A stretch of DNA of 9,725 nt from Verrucomicrobiota bacterium (GTDB lineage Bacteria; Verrucomicrobiota; Verrucomicrobiia; Limisphaerales; CAIQOK01): the NCBI GenBank assembly GCA_025363535.1, contig JANYDP010000243.1, positions 1 through 9,725 on the forward strand, in the 5' to 3' direction. The position numbers and the translations under genes are program-made. Below the pieces are notes generated by a model. That model saw only the letters and a list, made by a program, of their open reading frames with translations, was not told where the DNA came from and made no database searches. Shown here in pieces: positions 1 through 5,657 of the stretch; position 1 is the stretch's first letter; the number at the start of each line of letters is the position of its first letter.

Positions 1-62
1 GCGTGAAACGTGAAATCGGCCTCACGATTTCACGTTTCACGCCTCACGCCTCACGTCTCAAG
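1..62. repeat. Heptameric repeat hairpin upstream of shc
   Basis: Bases 1-18 and 25-42 are perfect reverse complements (18-bp stem) around the 6-nt loop GCCTCA at 19-24. The arms are built of 7-bp units. The left arm holds CGTGAAA twice (2-15). The right side reads TTTCACG, TTTCACG, CCTCACG, CCTCACG and a degenerate TCTCAAG (28-62), with one more CCTCACG at 20-26. No T-run follows the stem, so a classical intrinsic terminator is unlikely. The element lies 45-100 bp before the shc start and may fall in its 5' leader. What lies to its left is outside the window. Confidence 0.85.
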
Positions 63-106
63 ATTAAACTCTTTACAGCACGGAAGCAGATTCGCAGAGT
101 ATTCTG

Positions 107-2158
107 GTGTCAGTGACGTTTGACAAGAATCGCGCTATGGAAGAACTGCGACAGCAGGATTTCGGGTTCAAATTCCCCGCCCATTTGGAGGCCGCTCTCA
201 AGCGGTCGCAGAATTATTTGTTCAGCATCCAGAAGCCGGAAGGCTACTGGGTCGGTGAATTGATGGTGGATTCCACGCTCGTTTCCGACATGATCGCCTT
301 TCATCATTGGGACGGCAGCGTGGATCGCAAATGGGAACGCAAGGCGATCAATCACATCTTTTCCATGCAACTGGCCGACGGCGGCTGGAATATCTACCAC
401 GGCGGCCCGTCCGAGGTGAACGCCACCATCAAAGCCTATCTCGCGTTGAAACTCGCCGGCGTGCCCGTCACCGATCATCGCATGTTGCGCGCGCGCGAAC
501 TGGCAATGAACTTCGGCGGCATCCCGCGCATGAACACGTTTTCCAAACTGTACCTCGCGCTGCTTGGCCTGTTCCCGTGGGAATACGTGCCGACCATTCC
601 GCCCGAAGTCCTGCTCATCGGCAAATGGTTTCATGTGAATTTCTGGGACATGAGCAACTGGTCGCGCGCCATGCTCGTGCCGCTGGCCATCATTAACCAT
701 CACAAGCCCACGCGTCCTCCGGCAAACGGCGTCACCCTCGACGAGCTTTATCCGCAGGGGTTTCACGAACGCGACCTCGCCCTGCCGCCCGATCCTGAAA
801 AAGTTTCGTTGCGCAATTTTTTCCTCTGGCTGGACCGCCTGCACAAACTCGCCGAATGGTTCGCCGAGCACAGCATTCATCCCTTCCGCAAACGCGCGCT
901 GCGAAAATGCGAGCAATGGATGCTCGAACGCTTTGAAGGCTCGGACGGTCTGGCCGCAATTTTTCCCGCGATGCTCAACTCCGTCATCGCGCTCAAGGCG
1001 CTGGGTTATGCGGACGATCATCCGGTTTACAAACGCGAACTGGCCCAGTTGAAACGCCTTCAGCATGAAACCGAAAACAGCGTGCGCGTCGAGCCATGCT
1101 TCTCGCCGGTCTGGGACACGGCCATCGTCAACATCTGCCTGCGCGAGTCCGGTATTCCGGCGGAAGATCCCCGGTTGAAAAAATCCGCCGAGTGGCTGAT
1201 GACCAAGGAAATTCGTTTTCGCGGTGACTGGCATCATAAGAATCCAGTGAAAGTCGAACCGAGCGGCTGGGTATTTGAATATGAAAACAAATGGAACCCC
1301 GACGTGGACGACACCGCGATGGTGCTGCTCGCGTTGCGTTTGATTCCCACCGACAATCCGCAAAAGCGCGATGAATGCTTTCAGCGCGGCATGAACTGGA
1401 TGATGGCCTTCCAGTGCAAGGACGGCGGCTGGGCGGCGTTCGACAAGGATTGCACGAAGAACATTTTGGAAAAGGTTCCGTTCGCCGATCACAACGCGAT
1501 GCTTGATCCCGAGTGCGCCGACATCACCGCGCGCATTCTCGAACTGCTCGGCTACGAAGGCTGGAAGACCGATCATCCGCAGGTGCATGACGCCATTGAT
1601 TACGTCCGCCGCCAGCAGGAGCCCGACGGCTCGTGGTATGGTCGCTGGGGCGTGAATTATATTTACGGAACGTGGCAAGTTCTGCGCGGTTTGCGCGCCA
1701 TGAACATTGACATGCAGCAACCCTGGCTGCTCAAAGCGCGCGACTGGTTGGAAAGCGTCCAGCACGAGGACGGCGGCTGGGGCGAGCGTTGCAACACCTA
1801 CGACGACCCGGTGTTCAAAGGCCAAGGTCCGAGCACCGCGTCGCAGACGGCGTGGGCGGTCATGGGCCTGTGCGCGCTCGACGATCCGAACCGCGAGAGC
1901 ATCCGGCGCGGCATCGAATATCTGATCCGCACGCAAAATCCCGACGGCTCGTGGACGGAACACGAGACGACCGGCACGGGTTTTCCAAAAGTATTTTACC
2001 TGAAGTACGACATTTATCGAAACACCTGGCCGCTGCTGGCGTTTGCCACCTACAAAAAAATCCTCGCCCAAGCCGGCCAAAAAAACGGTGCTGTCAACGG
2101 CCACGAATTTGCCGCGCAACTGGCGTCCACGACCACGGCAACATTGCGTGACAAATGA
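107..2158 (+). CDS. shc: Squalene-hopene cyclase
   Basis: This 683-residue protein is a class II terpene cyclase. It converts squalene to hopene/hopanol, the first committed step to hopanoids, and acts as a monotopic protein on the cytoplasmic membrane. The catalytic acid motif D-V-D-D is at residues 399-402. Repeated QW motifs typical of the double alpha-barrel fold are visible: QKPEGYW (42), QLADGGW (88), QCKDGGW (436), QEPDGSW (504), QHEDGGW (552) and QNPDGSW (610). The length is at the upper end for bacterial enzymes (about 630-680) and both barrel domains are complete. The chosen start is GTG at 107. An in-frame ATG at 137 (residue 11) is a fair alternative, since neither has a convincing ribosome binding site. 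No hpn genes for side-chain extension are in view, so whether it sits in a hopanoid cluster cannot be judged. The polar C-terminal tail of about 30 residues looks unstructured. Confidence 0.96.
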   Translation: MSVTFDKNRAMEELRQQDFGFKFPAHLEAALKRSQNYLFSIQKPEGYWVGELMVDSTLVSDMIAFHHWDGSVDRKWERKAINHIFSMQLADGGWNIYHGGPSEVNATIKAYLALKLAGVPVTDHRMLRARELAMNFGGIPRMNTFSKLYLALLGLFPWEYVPTIPPEVLLIGKWFHVNFWDMSNWSRAMLVPLAIINHHKPTRPPANGVTLDELYPQGFHERDLALPPDPEKVSLRNFFLWLDRLHKLAEWFAEHSIHPFRKRALRKCEQWMLERFEGSDGLAAIFPAMLNSVIALKALGYADDHPVYKRELAQLKRLQHETENSVRVEPCFSPVWDTAIVNICLRESGIPAEDPRLKKSAEWLMTKEIRFRGDWHHKNPVKVEPSGWVFEYENKWNPDVDDTAMVLLALRLIPTDNPQKRDECFQRGMNWMMAFQCKDGGWAAFDKDCTKNILEKVPFADHNAMLDPECADITARILELLGYEGWKTDHPQVHDAIDYVRRQQEPDGSWYGRWGVNYIYGTWQVLRGLRAMNIDMQQPWLLKARDWLESVQHEDGGWGERCNTYDDPVFKGQGPSTASQTAWAVMGLCALDDPNRESIRRGIEYLIRTQNPDGSWTEHETTGTGFPKVFYLKYDIYRNTWPLLAFATYKKILAQAGQKNGAVNGHEFAAQLASTTTATLRDK

Positions 2159-2219
2159 GGTTCGATTTGCGATTTAGGCATTGTGGTCGAGTTCGCAGTT
2201 AGGTGGCACTAGAACAGCT
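2159..2219 (+). other. Intergenic spacer between shc and the SUKH gene
   Basis: This 61-bp spacer contains two adjacent 7-bp units ending in CGATT (TTCGATT 2161-2167, TGCGATT 2168-2174), possibly a worn relative of the other heptameric arrays. AGGTGG at 2201-2206 is a Shine-Dalgarno-like hexamer, but 13 nt from the ATG at 2220 is longer than ideal. I see no convincing promoter or terminator. Confidence 0.35.
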
Positions 2220-2711
2220 ATGAATCGAGCATCCTTTATTCAGCGGTTACGGACTCAGGGTTGGACGGTCGAAGAACAGGCTGATGCAATCTTCCAACTA
2301 CCGCCAGCCCTCGCTGCTCGCTATCCCAAGCTGCCAAATTCATTGGTTGATTTTTTGTCAGGCCTATCACTCTGCACCGACGCCACACAGACCACATGGT
2401 TTCTTTGCCAGCAAGACTACAATAGCGGCAGCAGCCGCGCTTTCAGTTGGGACGAATGGGAGCAATTGTCATTGAGAGCAGCAGACGGCAAGCCCGAATG
2501 GATCGCGGAGATTCGGTCGTTTTGGGACACGCATTTTCCATTCATGTATTCGGTTCATTCAGGCTACGCTTTCTACGCCGTTTGCACAGCCGAGGATGGA
2601 TTTGGAAAAATTGTCGAAGGTTACGAGCCAGAGTTTGAAGACGTGACGGAAGTTGCCGACTCGTTCGATGAGTTTTTAAATATGTTTACCCATGAAAGCC
2701 CTGTTGCCTAA
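2220..2711 (+). CDS. SUKH (SMI1/KNR4) family protein
   Basis: This 163-residue soluble protein has no signal peptide or membrane segment. Its C-terminal half carries the pattern I associate with bacterial SMI1/KNR4 (SUKH) proteins: FWDTHFPFMYSVHSGYAFYA, then a turn, a glycine-rich strand (GKIVEGYEPEFED), a V-A-D-S-F motif and a final helix DEFLNMF. SUKH proteins include many immunity proteins against polymorphic toxins and contact-dependent nucleases, but others have no known role. No large toxin gene is visible here, so it would be an orphan. G+C is about 50% over 2281-2700 (211 of 420 by hand count), clearly below shc, vapBC and pyrD, with more A/T-ending codons, which suggests recent acquisition. 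ATG at 2220 is preferred over an upstream TTG at 2181. Its stop is 3 nt before the displaced pyrD start. Confidence 0.72.
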   Translation: MNRASFIQRLRTQGWTVEEQADAIFQLPPALAARYPKLPNSLVDFLSGLSLCTDATQTTWFLCQQDYNSGSSRAFSWDEWEQLSLRAADGKPEWIAEIRSFWDTHFPFMYSVHSGYAFYAVCTAEDGFGKIVEGYEPEFEDVTEVADSFDEFLNMFTHESPVA

Positions 2712-2714
2712 ACC

Positions 2715-2849
2715 ATGAGCTGGTTTTACCGCCACGTCCTCCGCCCGGTTCTCTTCACGCAAAACGCGGAGGACATCCACAACCGCACCATGCGCGCGCC
2801 TAACTTCTGCTTGTTCGCGTCCTTGGTTTGTGCAAAAGTTTGCCCATGA
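2715..2849 (+). pseudogene. Displaced 5' fragment of pyrD (44-codon remnant ORF)
   Basis: The first 28 codons, MSWFYRHVLRPVLFTQNAED onward to residue 28, are identical in protein sequence to the start of the intact pyrD at 3469. At DNA level 81 of 85 bases match (2715-2799 against 3469-3553). After codon 28 similarity stops abruptly and the frame continues for 16 unrelated codons to TGA at 2847-2849. That TGA overlaps the antitoxin ATG at 2846 as ATGA. The fragment lacks the FMN and orotate sites and cannot be an enzyme. It carries the N-terminal membrane-association helix of class 2 PyrD, so a 44-residue peptide could still be made. I read it as what is left of an earlier pyrD start, displaced when the toxin-antitoxin module arrived. 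Confidence 0.88.
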
Positions 2850-3067
2850 AAACGATTTCGGTTCCCATCGGTCAGGCGCGGACGGAACTCTGCGATCTGG
2901 TTGACCGGGTCAAACACGGCGTCCGCGTCGTCATCACCACCCACGGTCGTCCAGCAGCGGTGCTCGGCCCGGTGCCCGCCCCGTCCGCGCCGTGGCGGAG
3001 TGAAAAGCCCGACGATCCCGCGCGCTACGGTGATTTGCAAAGCCCCGTCATGGAACCGTGGAAATGA
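2846..3067 (+). CDS. Phd/YefM-type antitoxin
   Basis: This 73-residue protein begins MKTISVPIGQARTELCDLVD and continues V-K-H-G-V-R-V-V-I-T-T-H-G-R-P-A-A-V-L. That is the classic Phd/YefM fold: strand, helix, strand pair with the T-x-x-G-R-P-x-A-V-L signature. Members neutralise a partner toxin through the flexible C-terminus and bind operator DNA through the N-terminal dimer. Here the C-terminal 25 residues are proline-rich and polar, suited to toxin binding. The ATG at 2846 overlaps the stop of the pyrD remnant (ATGA), and its own TGA overlaps the ATG of the PIN toxin (ATGA at 3064-3067). No Shine-Dalgarno is visible before 2846, so translational coupling to the remnant ORF is plausible. 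An upstream TTG at 2828 would add six residues but is less likely. Confidence 0.85.
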   Translation: MKTISVPIGQARTELCDLVDRVKHGVRVVITTHGRPAAVLGPVPAPSAPWRSEKPDDPARYGDLQSPVMEPWK

Positions 3068-3459
3068 GGGTGCTGGCCGACACCAACCTGTTCATCAAGT
3101 TTTGTCGCCGCCTGCCGCTGCCCAAAACCGTCGAGCAAACTTTGGCGAACGAAAGCACCGAGCGCTGTCTCTCGGCGGTGTCGATGATCGAATTATTCCG
3201 GCTCTGGCAGAGCGGAAACGTGCCAGATAATCCTGACACCTGGCTGGATTTGGCGCTGCCCTCCTGGACAATTTTTCCCGTGACCGTACCGATCGCGCGG
3301 CAGTCGGTGCTGTTCAATTGGGATCACAAAGACCCGGCGGATCGTTTGCTCGCCGCCACCGCGCAGATCGAAGGCGTCGAGCTGTGGCACACCGACACCA
3401 CGCTGAAGAAGCTCAAGGGTTTTCCCGGCCGCTACTTCCCGAACGTTTCCGAGAAGTAA
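3064..3459 (+). CDS. vapC: VapC-family PIN-domain toxin
   Basis: This 131-residue PIN-domain protein is a Mg/Mn-dependent endoribonuclease toxin by family; VapC enzymes cut tRNA or rRNA. All four acidic active-site residues can be placed: D6 in LADTN, E43 in SMIELF, D93 in DPADRLLAATA, and D111 in WHTDTTL. Length is normal and the domain appears intact, so the toxin should be active unless neutralised by the antitoxin encoded just before it. The ATG at 3064 is chosen because it overlaps the antitoxin stop; a GTG at 3058 is a possible alternative. The stop is 9 nt before the pyrD ATG, so pyrD probably shares its transcript. The RNA target cannot be predicted. Confidence 0.9.
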   Translation: MRVLADTNLFIKFCRRLPLPKTVEQTLANESTERCLSAVSMIELFRLWQSGNVPDNPDTWLDLALPSWTIFPVTVPIARQSVLFNWDHKDPADRLLAATAQIEGVELWHTDTTLKKLKGFPGRYFPNVSEK

Positions 3460-3468
3460 CTCAAAGCA

Positions 3469-3553
3469 ATGAGCTGGTTCTACCGCCACGTCCTCCGCCC
3501 GGTTCTCTTCACGCAAAACGCGGAGGACATCCATAATCGCACCATGCGTGCGC
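3469..3553 (+). repeat. Second copy of the 85-bp pyrD 5' direct repeat
   Basis: This is the start of the intact pyrD and matches 2715-2799 at 81 of 85 positions; the two copies are offset by exactly 754 bp. The differences fall at codons 4 (TTT/TTC), 22 (CAC/CAT), 23 (AAC/AAT) and 27 (CGC/CGT), all silent. Similarity begins right at the ATG and is not convincing upstream of it. Confidence 0.93.
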
Positions 3554-4635
3554 TCGCGTGCGCCAGCCGCCACGAATCGGTTTGTGCCGCAACGCGGGCT
3601 TTCTTGGGCGCACCCGAACTGCCCATTGAATTGTTTGGCTTAAAATTTCCCAACCCCGTCGGCCTTGCCGCCGGCATGGACAAACACGCCGCCGCCGTGC
3701 CCGCGTGGGCGGCGATGGGTTTCGGTTTCACCGAACTCGGCGCGGCGACGTGGCACGCGCAGCCCGGCAATCCTCTGCCCCGCGTCTTCCGCGCTGTCTC
3801 AGAGGAAGCCATCGTGAACCGCATGGGCTTCAACAATTCCGGCGCGGAAGCCATCGCCGAAAAGCTCGCGGAATGGCACCGGCTCAAGCGGTGGCCCAAT
3901 CATCCGGTCGGCATCAATCTTGGCAAATCTAAAATTACCCCGCTGGAAAAGGCCGCCGAGGATTATGCGAATTCTTTTCGCGTGCTGCGGCCGCATCTGG
4001 ATTTCTTCGTCGTCAACGTCAGCTCGCCGAACACGCCGAACCTGCGGCAGTTGCAGGACAAGGCTGCGTTGGATGAAATTTTTGCGGCGATTCAGGAAGT
4101 GAACACAGTTTCGAGTTTTAAGTTTCAAGTTTCAAGTTCGGAAAAACGCGCATCAGAAAACCAGAAACCAGAAACCAGAAACCAGAAACCCGTCCTGGTC
4201 AAAGTCGCGCCGGACCTGACGTTTGAGGCGCTCGACGAAATCCTCGAACTCGTCGGCCCGCGAAACATCGCCGGCATCGTGGCCACCAACACCACCATCA
4301 CACGCCCGCAATCGAATGATCCTTCCGTGCAAAAAGTTTATGCCGAAGCAGGCGGCTTGAGCGGCAAACCTGTACGCACGCGCAGCACAGAAGTAGTGCG
4401 GCATCTTTATCGGCAGACCAAAGGCAGGGTGCCGATCATCGGCGTCGGCGGCATTTTCACGGCGGAGGATGCGTGGGACAAAATCGCGGCGGGCGCATCG
4501 CTGGTGCAGATTTACACCGGACTGGTCTATGAAGGCCCGGGCCTCACGCGGCGGATCGTCGCCGGCCTGAAAGCCCGTCTGGAGGCTGAGGGCCTGAGCG
4601 CACTCCGTCAGGCGATCGGTTGCGCGGCGAAATAA
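3469..4635 (+). CDS. pyrD: Class 2 dihydroorotate dehydrogenase (quinone)
   Basis: The 388-residue enzyme oxidises dihydroorotate to orotate in pyrimidine synthesis, passing electrons through FMN to membrane quinone. Class 2 is shown by the N-terminal membrane helix (YRHVLRPVLF, residues 5-14), the class 2 NVSSPNTPNLR motif (183-193, with S186 as catalytic base), and no PyrK gene nearby. Other landmarks are FPNPVGLAAGMDKHA, KVAPDL, GIVATNTT (269-276), EAGGLSGKP (from 293) and GVGGIFTAEDA (from 325), which line the FMN and phosphate sites. It exceeds the usual 335-360 residues because residues 213-239, just before PVLVKVAPDL, are an extra segment encoded by two heptameric repeat arrays. The insert lies in a surface connection after a helix, so the enzyme is probably functional. 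The gene starts 9 nt after vapC and stops 6 nt short of the convergent DHH gene. Confidence 0.96.
   Translation: MSWFYRHVLRPVLFTQNAEDIHNRTMRALACASRHESVCAATRAFLGAPELPIELFGLKFPNPVGLAAGMDKHAAAVPAWAAMGFGFTELGAATWHAQPGNPLPRVFRAVSEEAIVNRMGFNNSGAEAIAEKLAEWHRLKRWPNHPVGINLGKSKITPLEKAAEDYANSFRVLRPHLDFFVVNVSSPNTPNLRQLQDKAALDEIFAAIQEVNTVSSFKFQVSSSEKRASENQKPETRNQKPVLVKVAPDLTFEALDEILELVGPRNIAGIVATNTTITRPQSNDPSVQKVYAEAGGLSGKPVRTRSTEVVRHLYRQTKGRVPIIGVGGIFTAEDAWDKIAAGASLVQIYTGLVYEGPGLTRRIVAGLKARLEAEGLSALRQAIGCAAK
4108..4142 (+). repeat. Heptameric array GTTTYRA inside pyrD
   Basis: Four consecutive 7-bp units read GTTTCGA, GTTTTAA, GTTTCAA, GTTTCAA (4108-4135), followed by a degenerate GTTCGGA. They are translated in frame as part of the extra PyrD segment (residues 214-225). 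The GTTTCAA unit is free of stops in all phases on the coding strand. Read on the opposite strand, a tandem run of it contains TGA. Confidence 0.9.
4153..4188 (+). repeat. Heptameric array CCAGAAA inside pyrD
   Basis: Four perfect tandem CCAGAAA units (4161-4188) follow a diverged first unit (TCAGAAAA, 4153-4160). Because 21 nt equals seven codons, the peptide also repeats every seven residues (NQKPETR then NQKP, residues 231-241). It lies 10 bp after the GTTTYRA array and shares its period but not its sequence. Confidence 0.92.
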
Positions 4636-4641
4636 AATTTC

Positions 4642-5592
4642 TCAGCGCACGGCTTTCGGCAATTCAATCGCGGCAAACAAACCCTCCAGGCTGTTGTTCA
4701 GCGGTGCGTCCTTCTTCGGCGCCAGCACCTCGCGCATGTAGAAGATCGCTTCCGAAACGTTGCGCACGGCTTTGGGCAGCGTCGCACCGCTGGCGTTGGC
4801 ATGGCCGCCGCCCTGGAATTTTTCCGCGACCTTCAACGCTTCGCCGTTGCGGCTGCGGAAGCTGGCGATGACGACGTTGTTGGGCTTCTTGAACAGCGTG
4901 ACGAGCACTGGATAACGCGTGTTCTTCTGCTCCAGCAGTTGATGGACGATAAGATTGTTGTTGCCGATGACCGTTTCCACGTAGCCAACCGACGGACTGA
5001 TTTCCGTGATGTTCTGTTTGCTCCATTCAAGGCCGAGCGGATTTTCAATGCGACGCTTCACCTCCATGACTTCGAGCAACGGATGGTCGAGCAATTTTTC
5101 AATCTGGCCGTTCAAGAGCGCGTGCAGATTCCAAAACTGATACGTCTTCACCAGGTTCGCGTAATCGGCGGCGATTTCAAAATCAGGATCATCCTCCAAA
5201 AACAAATCGGCCACGTTGTTCAAATGCACCAGCCGGTCGAGCGCCGGCGAACCCAAACCCTGCTGCTGGCACAGCTCGTAGCACAACCGCCCGGCGGATT
5301 TGGTCACGTCGTGAACCAGCCGCGCGTTTTGCGGCACCGCCTCGGTGGCGTGATGATCCACGACCACCCAGTTCGGCTTGTCCAGCCGCGCCTCAAACGC
5401 GAGATCCGTGACCCAGGCCGACTTCTCGCGTAGCTCGCGCACCTTCCAATAATTGTAGTGACAGGCTTCGAGACGGACTTCGGTGTCGAAGAGTTTGCCG
5501 GCCAGCCGTTGCAGGAGCACGCCCGCGACCAAGCCGTCGAGATCGCTCTCGTGCGTCAGAATTACATCGGGCTTGGGCAGCGAATTTGTCAT
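4642..5592 (-). CDS. DHH/DHHA1 family phosphoesterase (NrnA-like)
   Basis: This 316-residue cytoplasmic protein has the two-domain DHH architecture. Metal-binding motifs of the N-terminal domain are THESDLDG (residues 13-20), VTDLAF with D63, and VVDHHAT with D79-H80-H81. The C-terminal DHHA1 substrate domain carries GGGHANASGA (261-270). Relatives degrade nanoRNA, pAp or cyclic dinucleotide products; the H-x-S-D-L-D-G form of motif I, rather than the DPD form of standard NrnA, makes the exact substrate uncertain. The ATG at 5592 gives the natural N-terminus, though no good Shine-Dalgarno precedes it. It is the last - strand gene here, 60 bp after the broken RmlD-like gene, and converges on pyrD with 6 nt between stop codons and no visible terminator hairpin. 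Confidence 0.9.
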   Translation of the reverse strand: MTNSLPKPDVILTHESDLDGLVAGVLLQRLAGKLFDTEVRLEACHYNYWKVRELREKSAWVTDLAFEARLDKPNWVVVDHHATEAVPQNARLVHDVTKSAGRLCYELCQQQGLGSPALDRLVHLNNVADLFLEDDPDFEIAADYANLVKTYQFWNLHALLNGQIEKLLDHPLLEVMEVKRRIENPLGLEWSKQNITEISPSVGYVETVIGNNNLIVHQLLEQKNTRYPVLVTLFKKPNNVVIASFRSRNGEALKVAEKFQGGGHANASGATLPKAVRNVSEAIFYMREVLAPKKDAPLNNSLEGLFAAIELPKAVR

Positions 5593-5636
5593 CCGCGAAA
5601 AACTAGCCGAGCCGCCGCACGCTGGCGAGCGCGGAC

Positions 5637-5657
5637 TTGGAAATTGGAAATTTCAAA
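5637..5657. repeat. Short heptameric array at the end of the RmlD-like gene
   Basis: On the + strand the units are TTGGAAA, TTGGAAA, TTTCAAA (5637-5657); on the - strand TTTGAAA, TTTCCAA, TTTCCAA. The third unit overlaps the TGA stop of the RmlD-like gene (5655-5653, - strand), and the rest lies in the 60-bp leader of the DHH gene. With only three units, one diverged, confidence is lower than for the pyrD arrays. Confidence 0.6.

Noticed and set aside
1..62. Possible CRISPR array
   Set aside because: Units are 7 bp with no spacers, far from the repeat-spacer layout of CRISPR.
110..2119. A 669-codon open frame on the - strand covering nearly all of shc
   Set aside because: It is exactly antisense to a gene with complete cyclase motifs, its translation resembles no family I know, and long antisense frames are expected in high-GC3 coding DNA.
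2715..3468. The vapBC segment as a transposon
   Set aside because: There is no transposase, no terminal inverted repeats and no short target-site duplication; the flanking repeat is coding DNA of pyrD.
4636..4641. Bidirectional terminator between pyrD and the DHH gene
   Set aside because: Only 6 nt separate the stops, and I find no G+C-rich stem followed by T or preceded by A runs around them.
4801..5433. A 210-codon + strand frame inside the DHH gene
   Set aside because: It is a shadow frame; the - strand gene has all the metal-binding motifs and the DHHA1 motif.
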